Below, in pieces: positions 19,139-27,664 of a stretch of 64,000 bases of DNA. Numbering within the stretch: the stretch's first letter is position 1; the number at the start of each line of letters is the position of its first letter. The notes under the pieces were generated by a model. That model searched no databases. It saw only the letters and a program-made list of their open reading frames with translations, and was not told the origin of the DNA. The position numbers and the translations under genes were made by a program. The stretch lies in assembly GCF_937129435.1 (NCBI RefSeq), contig NZ_CAKZNF010000089.1, positions 62,001 through 126,000 of the forward strand. Reading direction: 5' to 3'. This DNA is from an uncultured Parasphingopyxis sp. GTDB taxonomy: Bacteria > Pseudomonadota > Alphaproteobacteria > Sphingomonadales > Sphingomonadaceae.

Positions 19139-20052
19139 AGCCGTTCCAGTCTGCCTCGCCAGTCGCCTCGTGCTTCCGCGGCTTCGAATTCGGACGCTAG
19201 CTGTTCGACAAGGTCCGCGACGGGTGTCACGGCATCGATGAGGCCGACGCTTTGCCCTGCGCTCCAGATGTCGCGCCACGGCGTCACGCCGTCGGGCATC
19301 GGCGACCGTTTTTGCGGCAGAACGGCATAGTCTAATCCGACCATTTCGATCGACGGTTTCATCCAGTTGGCGGGAACGCCGTTCATCGCCGCCGACACGA
19401 CGATTTCGTCGATTCCCGCTTCCGGAATCATAGTCCTGTGGCCTTCCACGACCCCCGATTCCGGTGTCGCTATGAAGCGAGTACCCATGCAGGCGATATC
19501 GGCACCGAGCGCCAGCGCGGCCGCGATGCCATGTCCGTCGGCAATGCCCCCGGCGACGATCAACGGCCCGTCGAACATGCGGCGGATCGCGGGGACGAAA
19601 GCGAACGGGGTGACGAACCCGGTATGCCCGCCCGCCCCAGCGCAGGTCAGCATGAGCCCGTCCGCTCCGGCAGCAAGCGCCTTTTCGGCATGGCGCATCG
19701 TCGTCACATCGTGAATGACCTTGCCGCCCCAGCCATGGACCCGGTCGACGAGCAGCGAGGGATCGCCGATGCTCGACAGGATGAGCGGCACGCGGTGCCG
19801 TTCGAGCAGGTCGAGCTTGTCCGCTCCGGTCGCTTCGCTCGCAATTCGAGCCGGGAGATTGACGATCGGCGGTGCGCCGCCCTCGATCTCGGCCAGCGCA
19901 TCCAGATAGCGTTCGAATTCGTCGATCGGCGTAACCGTGCCGCCCTGCCATCCGCCGAGAACGCCCGCACGGCAACAGGCAACGGCGAGCGGCACCGAAC
20001 TCGCGAACGACATCGGGGCGCACATCAACGGCAGGCGTAGATTATCGAACAT
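19135..20052 (-). CDS. Nitronate monooxygenase family protein (second copy)
   Basis: LPLMCAPMSFASSVPLAVACCRAGVLGGWQGG; VAGGIADGHGIAAALALGADIACMGTRFIAT. Confidence 0.9.
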   Translation of the reverse strand: MFDNLRLPLMCAPMSFASSVPLAVACCRAGVLGGWQGGTVTPIDEFERYLDALAEIEGGAPPIVNLPARIASEATGADKLDLLERHRVPLILSSIGDPSLLVDRVHGWGGKVIHDVTTMRHAEKALAAGADGLMLTCAGAGGHTGFVTPFAFVPAIRRMFDGPLIVAGGIADGHGIAAALALGADIACMGTRFIATPESGVVEGHRTMIPEAGIDEIVVSAAMNGVPANWMKPSIEMVGLDYAVLPQKRSPMPDGVTPWRDIWSAGQSVGLIDAVTPVADLVEQLASEFEAAEARGDWRGRLERL

Positions 20053-20099
20053 GGATGACCGGCTCTCTTTCGAATTTCGGTATGTTAGGGGAGTGCGCG

Positions 20100-21473
20100 C
20101 TAGTCCGAAATATGCGCGGCACGGCGATACTCGTCCACGGCATCGCGGAAACATGCGGCTATCGGTTCGACGTCCGCGACTTTCCCGGCATCGGCGATCA
20201 CGCCCATGTCCAAATTGGCGCCGCTACGCCGGGAGGTGATATTGAGAAACCGTCCGCTACCGATGATCGGAACCGGAAAATTGTGGAGCTGCCGATAACC
20301 GGCGAAGCTTCGTTCGGTGGCGGGGCCGGGAACATTGGAGAGCGTCAGGTTACCGGGAAGGACGCGCGTGCCCCCGGCCAGTCGATCAGCAAAAGCGGAT
20401 CGCCGGTCGCGAGCGCCAAAGGGCTTCTCCCAGGCATCGAGCAATGCCTCGTCGAGATCGGTCCGGCCCAGTTCGACGGCCATCGATTCTTGAACGGCGC
20501 GAAGGCGCTCGAGCGGCTCGGCGAGGTGCGTGGCGATATGCGGATGGAGGGCGACGATCCGATTACCGAACGGCCCATGTTCGGGGTGGCGGTAGCTGCG
20601 CGCCGAATTGATCACTAGCGGCGCTTCCGGCAAGTCGCCGATGTCGGCAAGATAGCGGCGAAGCGCGCCACCCGCGCATGCGAGGAACAGGTCGTTCACG
20701 GTCGCGTCGTGGGCTTTCGCAACGGCCTTGAAGGCATCGACCGAAAGGCTGATCGTCGTGTACCGTCGCTGGTCCGAGGTCGGACCGGACAGGCCGAATT
20801 CGGGTGTCGCCGCGCGGTTTGACGGGAGGGCCTTGATCCGCTCGATCACCTCCTTGCGCTTCGACGCCTGCGCGGCGCGCACCTTCTCTTCCTCGGCGAA
20901 GCGACGCTCGGCCATCGCTTTCCATTCATCCCCGCCGGGAAGGATCGCATCGCCGTTCCGTATATCGCACGGCGCAACCTCGTCGCTAAGGCGCCGAAGG
21001 ATTTCCTGAAAACCGATACCGTCTGCCACGCTATGGTGCATCTTGAAATAGACGGCCGCGCGGCTGCCCAGGAGCCGGTCATAGACGTGCGCCTGAAACG
21101 GCGGCCGGGAAAGATCGAGCCGCTCCATGTTGCGCTCCGCAACCGCAGCATGAAGGGCCGTATCGTCGGCGAACGTTGTTTCTTCCCGGACGACATGCGC
21201 TTCCAGATCGGCCGCGGCGATATCGACCCAAACGTCCGAATCGTACCCGTCCGGCGCTTCGACCAGTTTCGCCAGTAGCGGTGTGCCGGGCAGCCGCTCG
21301 CTCAGCTGTCGCCGAAACGCTTCGGCGATGCACGGCTTATCCGATTCCGGCACTTCGAGAATCAGGAGCGCCCCCACATGCATCGGCGAGGCATCGGTCT
21401 CCGAAAGAACCATGAAATGATCGTCGGGCCGCATCCGCCGGACACCGGGAACGAGTAGAAGGCGGTCCGCCAC
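20100..21473 (-). CDS. WS/DGAT-type wax ester synthase / diacylglycerol acyltransferase
   Basis: MHHSVADGIGF active-site HHxxxDG; NLTLSNVPGP; MRPDDHFMVLSETDASPMHVGALLI. Confidence 0.9.
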   Translation of the reverse strand: MADRLLLVPGVRRMRPDDHFMVLSETDASPMHVGALLILEVPESDKPCIAEAFRRQLSERLPGTPLLAKLVEAPDGYDSDVWVDIAAADLEAHVVREETTFADDTALHAAVAERNMERLDLSRPPFQAHVYDRLLGSRAAVYFKMHHSVADGIGFQEILRRLSDEVAPCDIRNGDAILPGGDEWKAMAERRFAEEEKVRAAQASKRKEVIERIKALPSNRAATPEFGLSGPTSDQRRYTTISLSVDAFKAVAKAHDATVNDLFLACAGGALRRYLADIGDLPEAPLVINSARSYRHPEHGPFGNRIVALHPHIATHLAEPLERLRAVQESMAVELGRTDLDEALLDAWEKPFGARDRRSAFADRLAGGTRVLPGNLTLSNVPGPATERSFAGYRQLHNFPVPIIGSGRFLNITSRRSGANLDMGVIADAGKVADVEPIAACFRDAVDEYRRAAHISD

Positions 21474-21481
21474 CCTTGCCG

Positions 21482-22540
21482 CTACCAGCCGGCGAGCTTC
21501 GCCGCACGCTCCCTGTGCACGGACGGGCTACCAAGAAAGGCGCGGCTGAATAGCGAACGGCGGTACCAGATCGACAGGTCGTATTCCCAGGTATAGCCGA
21601 TGCCGCCATGCGCGGCGACAGCAGCCCGGCCGATCGACACGAAACGATCGGCAAGATGAGCCTTCGCGATCGCCGCCGCGCGCCTGGCGTCGTCGCGTGC
21701 CGAATCGAAAGCATAAGCCGCATACCAGACGAGCGCGCGCGCCGGCTCCACCTCGAGCGCCATCTGTGCGAGTTGATGCTTCAGAGCCTGGAACTGGCCG
21801 ATCGGCTGGCCGAACTGTTCGCGCTCCTTCGCATAGGCGACCGTCATGTCCAGCGCCCGCTGCGCCCCGCCAAGCGCGTCGGCCGCCGCCAGCACGAGCG
21901 CGGCATCGAAGATCCGTCCGGTATTCGCGGCCAATAGCGTCGCAGGCGCGTTATCGAGAACGAGTGCCGATTGCCGCCGGGTGCGATCGAGCGAGTCGAG
22001 CGGTTCGACCGAAACGCCCTCCCCGGCCGCGACGAGCGCCAGCCGTTCGCCGTCAAGTCCGACCAGAAAGACATCCGCCGAATTCGCGGCCTGGACGAAA
22101 CGCACGCGCCCGCTGACCCTGCCATTGCTCTCGCTGACGTCCCAGCTTTCCGGCAGCCAGTCGCCGCCAAAGGCCAGGCTGGCCATGGCCTCGCCGCCGG
22201 CAAGCCGCGGCAGCCATTTTGCCTTGGCGTCTTCATCGCCTCCTTGGGCGATGGCAAGGCCGGCGAGCGTCTGCCCGATCAAAGGACCGGTGGCCGCGCC
22301 TTCGCCGCCGACTTCAACCGAAAGCGCCGCCTCGAGCAGTCCCAGGCCGCTTCCGCCCTGATCTTCGGGCACCATCAATCCACCGAGACCGAGCGCCATC
22401 AGCGCGTCCCAGCTTTCCCGATCCACTTCGGCGTCGTCATCGACGAACTTGTGCAGCCTTTCGCTGGGCAGCGTGTCGGCAAGCGTGCCGCGGATCGCGT
22501 CCTGGATGGCGCCCTGTTCCTCGGTCAGATGAAACTGCAT
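21482..22540 (-). CDS. Acyl-CoA dehydrogenase family protein (small subunit type)
   Basis: AYAKEREQFGQPIGQFQALKHQLAQMA; AVAAHGGIGYTWEYDLSIWYRR. Confidence 0.9.
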   Translation of the reverse strand: MQFHLTEEQGAIQDAIRGTLADTLPSERLHKFVDDDAEVDRESWDALMALGLGGLMVPEDQGGSGLGLLEAALSVEVGGEGAATGPLIGQTLAGLAIAQGGDEDAKAKWLPRLAGGEAMASLAFGGDWLPESWDVSESNGRVSGRVRFVQAANSADVFLVGLDGERLALVAAGEGVSVEPLDSLDRTRRQSALVLDNAPATLLAANTGRIFDAALVLAAADALGGAQRALDMTVAYAKEREQFGQPIGQFQALKHQLAQMALEVEPARALVWYAAYAFDSARDDARRAAAIAKAHLADRFVSIGRAAVAAHGGIGYTWEYDLSIWYRRSLFSRAFLGSPSVHRERAAKLAGW

Positions 22541-22543
22541 CGG

Positions 22544-23734
22544 CTACGCTCCCATCGCCTGGTCGCGCGGCAACCCCAGACCCCGCTCGCCGATGATGTT
22601 GCGCTGGATGTTCGTCGTGCCACCGGCGATCGAATTGCCGAGCGAACCCATGATCTGGTCGAGCCACTTTTCAGGGCCCCGCCCTTTCGTACCCGGCGGC
22701 GCGGCTTCGATCATCGCCTCATCGCCGATCAGGTCCTGCGCCGTCTGCGCAATATCATGACCGATTTCGGTCAGCAGCAATTTCATCATCAAGCCGACCA
22801 TCGGCGTTTCCTCGCCAGCCGCGGCGTTGCTGAACAGGCGGTAGCTGGAATAGCGATGCGCCAACGCCCAACCCTCGACGCGCACCAGCGCATCGCGAAC
22901 GAGCGGATCTTCGATCGCCGGTCTGCCGTTTCGTTCGACCGATTTCGCAAGCTTCACCAATTGTGCGAATTGATGGCCGAGCCCGTCGGCGCTGCCGATC
23001 GCGGCCCGCTCGTGCTTCAGAGTCGTCTTGGAGACGTTCCACCCATCGCCGCGATCTCCGACCTGCCACGCGACCGGCGTCGTCACATCTTCGAAGAAGA
23101 ATTCGCAAAAAGTTGCGCCGCCCGTAATCTGCTTGATCGGCCGCCTGGTGACGCCCGGATGATCGAGGCTGAGCAAGAGATAGGTGATGCCGGCATGTTT
23201 CGGCGCGCCGGGTTCGGTGCGCGCCAGCATGAACATGTGAGTCGCGTCCATTCCCTGGCTTGTCCAGATCTTCTGCCCGTTGATGACCCACTGGTCGCCA
23301 TCGAGCACGGCCTTGGTGCGCACGGACGCCAGATCGGAACCCGAACCGGGCTCCGAATAGCCCTGTCCCCAGACATATTCTCCCGACATCGTCTGGCGGA
23401 TGAAGGCGTCCTTCTGTTCCTGCGTCCCGCGTTCCAGAAGCGTGGGAACGACCATGTTCATCCCGTTTCCGCCGACCTCCATCGGCGCACGGGCGCGGGC
23501 GAATTCCTCGCGGATCACCTGCGCCTTGACGACATCGATGGGTTGCTCGGACCCACCGAATTCTTTGGGGATGGCGCGGTAGAGATACCCCTTGCCCGTC
23601 GCCTTTTGCCGAAAGGTGGCGACATAGTCCTTCATCGCGGCACGATCGAGTTCGGCCGGATTCCATTCGCGCTCGAGAAACTCGCGAACCTCCTGACGAA
23701 AGCGCTCGTTCTCGGCGCCGTAGCTCAAGTCCAT
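22544..23734 (-). CDS. Acyl-CoA dehydrogenase family protein (large subunit type)
   Basis: GQGYSEPGSGSDLASVRTKAVLDGDQWVINGQKIWTSQG; TTNIQRNIIGERGLGLPR. Confidence 0.92.
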   Translation of the reverse strand: MDLSYGAENERFRQEVREFLEREWNPAELDRAAMKDYVATFRQKATGKGYLYRAIPKEFGGSEQPIDVVKAQVIREEFARARAPMEVGGNGMNMVVPTLLERGTQEQKDAFIRQTMSGEYVWGQGYSEPGSGSDLASVRTKAVLDGDQWVINGQKIWTSQGMDATHMFMLARTEPGAPKHAGITYLLLSLDHPGVTRRPIKQITGGATFCEFFFEDVTTPVAWQVGDRGDGWNVSKTTLKHERAAIGSADGLGHQFAQLVKLAKSVERNGRPAIEDPLVRDALVRVEGWALAHRYSSYRLFSNAAAGEETPMVGLMMKLLLTEIGHDIAQTAQDLIGDEAMIEAAPPGTKGRGPEKWLDQIMGSLGNSIAGGTTNIQRNIIGERGLGLPRDQAMGA

Positions 23735-23770
23735 GTCTTCTCTCCCGGCCGCAGGCCTCGTCTTTCGACA

Positions 23771-23789
23771 TGTATAACTAAGTGACATA
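23771..23789. promoter_or_regulatory. Operator-like palindrome, site 4 (tgtATAACtaaGTGACata)
   Basis: 37 bp upstream of the ACAD start at 23734 and upstream of the thioesterase gene (+). Confidence 0.72.
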
Positions 23790-23843
23790 TCTGGTCAACG
23801 CACCGCATTGCTGCAAAAGACCATGCGCGGACAATAAGCGGGG

Positions 23844-24626
23844 ATGGGAATGAACGACAGGCCAGCTTTTTTCGAACGCGACGGGGACAGTTACCAGCCG
23901 ACGGGCATGACGCGCAGTCCCTGGTCAGCGAGCGCGATTAACGGCGCCGCGATCGGCGGTCTGCTTGGGCATCTGATCGACGAGGCCGTGGCCGGTTCGG
24001 GCAAGCATGTCGCCCGCTTCACCGTCGACATATTGGGCGAAGTGCCGCACGGGCGGATCGAGTCGCGGACGCGGTGGCTGCGCGAAGGGCGCCGCATTGC
24101 GATGGTCGAAACCGAATTGCTTGCGGGTGACCGGGTCGGAGCGCGGGCCACGGCCCTTTGCGTCGCGACGCGCGACACGATGCCCGTTGTCGAGCCCAAT
24201 CCGTTTCCCCGCTTCGATACACTCGAACCCGGCGAGTTCTTCATGCCGGGCTTTTTCGGCGGCGTGCCCGACGTTCGCCCGGTTCGCGGCAAGGTGATGG
24301 AGACGGGGCCGGGCACCGTCTGGCTGAAATACAATGTGGACCTGATTGCGGGCGAGGACATGCCCCCCTTGGCGCGCGCCGCCATTATCGCGGATTTCGG
24401 AGTCGGCGTGGGGAACGTCCTGCCGCGCAAGGACTGGACATTCCCCAATCTCGACATCGGGATCCACTTTCTGCGCATGCCGGTCGGCGAATGGTTGATG
24501 ATGGATTCGATCACGGAAACGGCGGGCAACGGCCACGCACTGGCGCGCAGCATGTTCGCCGATGAGGAGGGAATCTACGCACGCGGACAGCAGATCCTCT
24601 TCGTCGACAAGGCGCGCCGCGACTAG
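23844..24626 (+). CDS. Thioesterase family (acyl-CoA thioesterase-like double hot-dog) protein
   Basis: TRSPWSASAINGAAIGGLLGHLIDE; WLMMDSITETAGNGHALARSMFADEEGIYARGQQIL. Confidence 0.75.
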   Translation: MGMNDRPAFFERDGDSYQPTGMTRSPWSASAINGAAIGGLLGHLIDEAVAGSGKHVARFTVDILGEVPHGRIESRTRWLREGRRIAMVETELLAGDRVGARATALCVATRDTMPVVEPNPFPRFDTLEPGEFFMPGFFGGVPDVRPVRGKVMETGPGTVWLKYNVDLIAGEDMPPLARAAIIADFGVGVGNVLPRKDWTFPNLDIGIHFLRMPVGEWLMMDSITETAGNGHALARSMFADEEGIYARGQQILFVDKARRD

Positions 24627-25381
24627 GCGAGCCCGCCCGTCGCTTCGATGACGCGGCCGTTGATCCAGCCGGACTCGTTGCGCAGCAACATCATGATCGC
24701 GCCGGCAATATCCTCGACCGTGCCGAGACGGCCCGACCAGCACGCTTTCTTCGCCGCTTCTTCGAAACCCGGCACGGTTCGGATACCGGTCAAGAATTCG
24801 GTGTCGACCGCGCCCGGGGCAATGGCATTGACCGAAACCCCGCGTTTGGCGAGGGCCAGCGCCAGCATGGGCGTGAGGCTGTTTACCGCCGCCTTCGATG
24901 CCGAATAGACGGGAGAGCGCGGCTGCGCCGAACGGCCGGACACCGAGGACAAAAGCACCACCCTGCCCCCCTCGGCGAAATTCTCGGCCAAAGCCTGTGT
25001 GATGAGCAAGGGGGCGAGCACATTGACGTGGAACAGTGCATCGAAATGCTCGGCCGTAACATTGCCGAAACCGTGCTTACCCCATTCGCTGCCGACCCCG
25101 GCGTTGTTGACGAGGAAGTCGACCGGCCGACTGCCGAAACCCTCCCGGATTGCATCGACCATCGGCACGATCGCAGCGGAGTCCGCAAGATCGGCCTGCA
25201 CCGCGAACGCACTGCCGCCCGCGCTCTCGATCGCTGCAACCACATCGCGCGCGGCGTCCGGACTGTTGCCGTAGTGCACGGCGACGCGCGCGCCTTCGGC
25301 GGCAATCCGCTTCGCCGTTTCCGCGCCGATCCCGCGCGATGCCCCGGTGACCACTGCGGTCTTTCCGCTGAATTCGCCCAT
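24623..25381 (-). CDS. SDR family oxidoreductase
   Basis: TGASRGIGAETAKR, NNAG, YSASKAAVNSL. Confidence 0.92.
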   Translation of the reverse strand: MGEFSGKTAVVTGASRGIGAETAKRIAAEGARVAVHYGNSPDAARDVVAAIESAGGSAFAVQADLADSAAIVPMVDAIREGFGSRPVDFLVNNAGVGSEWGKHGFGNVTAEHFDALFHVNVLAPLLITQALAENFAEGGRVVLLSSVSGRSAQPRSPVYSASKAAVNSLTPMLALALAKRGVSVNAIAPGAVDTEFLTGIRTVPGFEEAAKKACWSGRLGTVEDIAGAIMMLLRNESGWINGRVIEATGGLA

Positions 25382-25399
25382 GTCTTCTCTCCTGATATT

Positions 25400-25966
25400 C
25401 TAGGGTGTGTCGACGATTGCCTGAAACTCCGAGACCAGCCATTCGCGCAAAGCCGAATCGACGGGGCCGCCGAACATGTCGAGCGGCAGCTGGTCGCGAT
25501 AGGCGAAGAAGCCGGTCGAGACGATCATGAAGCGCGCGGCCTTCAACATGGCCGCCTCCCCGCCGAACCAGTCGCTCAGCGGCGCGAAGATACGGTCGTG
25601 AAGCAGCGTCCTCGCCACCTCGCGCGCTTCCGTGTCGGAAGCGCCCGACATCATGATCGGAAGCGGCTGCACACGATCGGTGCGATCCTCCACGAACCGC
25701 GCGACGATGGTTTCGCCGAAAGTGGCGCGATCGAGATCAGTGATGAGGCGGGCGTCGAGCGCGGCATCCAACGCGGCGGCATAAAGCTTCAGCTTGCCGC
25801 CGAAATAGCGGCTGACTAGCGCCGGATTTGCCCCCGCCATGGCAGTGATGTCGCGGATTTTCGCATCGGCATAGCCGCGGATCGCAAACACGTGCTGCGC
25901 GGCGGCCAGGATATCCGCCGCCGTTCGCTCCGCATCCCGGCCTTTCTCCGCGATCCGTGTTGCCAT
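25400..25966 (-). CDS. TetR/AcrR family transcriptional regulator
   Basis: N-terminal HTH ADILAAAQHVFAIRGYADAKIRDITAMAGANPALVSRYFGGKLKLY. Confidence 0.92.
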   Translation of the reverse strand: MATRIAEKGRDAERTAADILAAAQHVFAIRGYADAKIRDITAMAGANPALVSRYFGGKLKLYAAALDAALDARLITDLDRATFGETIVARFVEDRTDRVQPLPIMMSGASDTEAREVARTLLHDRIFAPLSDWFGGEAAMLKAARFMIVSTGFFAYRDQLPLDMFGGPVDSALREWLVSEFQAIVDTP

Positions 25967-25971
25967 GCCCT

Positions 25972-26029
25972 CTCTCCTCCGTTGACAGTTAAGTAAACGA
26001 CGGTTTACTTAACTGTCAACGGAGGAGAG
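25972..26029. promoter_or_regulatory. 58-bp perfect dyad: ctctcctccgttgacagttaagtaaac-gacg-gtttacttaactgtcaacggaggagag
   Basis: 27-bp perfectly complementary arms, 4-bp centre, between divergent tetR and P450; TTGACA on each strand and ggaggag RBS in both arms. Confidence 0.95.
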
Positions 26030-26034
26030 GAAGG

Positions 26035-27225
26035 ATGAACGAGTCGCACGACGGCGCGAGAGCGCCCGTTTTCGAATTCGATTATATCGCCGATCCCGGC
26101 CTTCTGGCCGATTGCCACGCGCGTTATTGGGAGCTGAAGCGCGAGGCTCCGCCCCTGTTCTGGACCAATGCCAATGGCGGTCACTGGGTCTGCAATACGG
26201 GGCCGCTGGCCAATCACGTTGTCCGTCACCCAGAGATTTTTTCCAGCCAGATCCTTTCGATCCCGCCCAATCCCGACCAGCCCAAAATGATTCCCGAGAT
26301 GCTCGATCCGCCCGAGCACCGGCCTTATCGGCAGATGCTGCGGCCGTTCTTCGAATCCAAGGCGATCGCCCCGCTCGAACAGCGTGTCGTCGACTGGACC
26401 GACGACCTGCTGGCCAAGGTAATCGACAAGGGCGAATGCGAATTCGTCAGCGCTGTCGCCTCGCGGCTCCCCGTCGCCGTTTTCATGGAACTGTTCGGAT
26501 TTCCGATGGAAAAGTTCGAGGAGTTTCGCCATCTCGTGGTGAGTTTTTTCAACGCGCGTGCGACACCCGAAGAACGGAACCAGCTAGGCCAGACGATCCT
26601 CGGCCATCTGGCGGAACTGATCCAGCAGCGCATGGCCGAGCCGAAGGACGACATGATCTCGCAGATCATAGCGAGCAAGGTCGATGGCCGCGATCTGGCG
26701 TTCGACGAGCTCATGTCGATCGGCTTTCTGATGTTCCTGGCGGGCCTCGATACGGTGACCAACGCCATGAGCTTCGGCATGCGGCACCTGGCGCATGACG
26801 AGCAGCTGCGCCAGCGCGCGATCGACGATCCGGAAGTGATCCCTGACCTCGTGGAAGAATTGCTGCGCCGCTACGCCTTCGTCGCAACGCCGCGCTACAT
26901 CACGCAGGATGTCGAACTCGACGGGGTTCAACTCAAAGCCGGCGATTCCATCCTCGCGCCGCTGCCGCTCGTCGGTTGGGATGAAAAGCTGAACCCGGAA
27001 CCCGAAGAGGTGTCCGTCGACCGCCAATTCTATCGCCATGCCGCTTTCGGATCGGGCATCCACACCTGCCTCGGGCTCCACCTGGCGCGGATGGAGCTGG
27101 CGATCTTCTACCGCGCCTGGTTCTCGAACGTCGGACACTTCCGGCAGATCGAAAAGGGCGACGAGACATGTCGGGGCGGCTCGGTCATGGCGCTCGAGCA
27201 TCTACACCTGGCTTGGGAGGCATAG
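26035..27225 (+). CDS. Cytochrome P450
   Basis: Heme loop HAAFGSGIHTCLGLHLARMEL; I-helix region FLAGLDTVTNAM; EELLRRY (ExxR). Confidence 0.96.
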   Translation: MNESHDGARAPVFEFDYIADPGLLADCHARYWELKREAPPLFWTNANGGHWVCNTGPLANHVVRHPEIFSSQILSIPPNPDQPKMIPEMLDPPEHRPYRQMLRPFFESKAIAPLEQRVVDWTDDLLAKVIDKGECEFVSAVASRLPVAVFMELFGFPMEKFEEFRHLVVSFFNARATPEERNQLGQTILGHLAELIQQRMAEPKDDMISQIIASKVDGRDLAFDELMSIGFLMFLAGLDTVTNAMSFGMRHLAHDEQLRQRAIDDPEVIPDLVEELLRRYAFVATPRYITQDVELDGVQLKAGDSILAPLPLVGWDEKLNPEPEEVSVDRQFYRHAAFGSGIHTCLGLHLARMELAIFYRAWFSNVGHFRQIEKGDETCRGGSVMALEHLHLAWEA

Positions 27226-27227
27226 AG

Positions 27228-27662
27228 ATGGACTGTCGCGTGAATATGATCATGGTGCCGGCGTCCAATCTAGACTCCTTACGCGATTTTTACGAGCAGG
27301 GCCTGGGGTGGAACCCCTGGGGTCCCGAGATGCCCGCCTCGATCATGTACAAGGTCGGCTCGGCTTTGATGGTCTTTCTCGACCGAAACTATCTTGCATC
27401 CGAAAGCGGGATCGATGTCGCCGCCACGCCGCGAGCGATTTATGCGGTATTCGTCAACGACAAGCGTAGCGTCGACGAGCAGATGGCCCGCGTCGAAAAA
27501 GCCGGCGGAACGATCACCAGCGCGGTCCGTGACCGGGACGGCGGCCTGTACTCGGGATATTTTACCGATCCCGAGGGCAATGCGTGGGAAATAGTGTGGA
27601 GTCCCGTGATGCCGGTTGGCGAAGACGACGCGATTACACTGAACATCCCTCAGGAGAGTTGA
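27228..27662 (+). CDS. VOC (glyoxalase/dioxygenase fold) family protein
   Basis: MVPASNLDSLRDFYEQGLGW; YFTDPEGNAWEIVW. Confidence 0.85.
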   Translation: MDCRVNMIMVPASNLDSLRDFYEQGLGWNPWGPEMPASIMYKVGSALMVFLDRNYLASESGIDVAATPRAIYAVFVNDKRSVDEQMARVEKAGGTITSAVRDRDGGLYSGYFTDPEGNAWEIVWSPVMPVGEDDAITLNIPQES

Positions 27663-27664
27663 AG

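Noticed and set aside
25972-26029. Treating the tetR/P450 dyad as an eleventh copy of the 19-bp operator
   Set aside because: It lacks TAAC-n3-GTTA at the dyad centre; its arms (GTTGACAGTTAAGTAAAC) are a different sequence.
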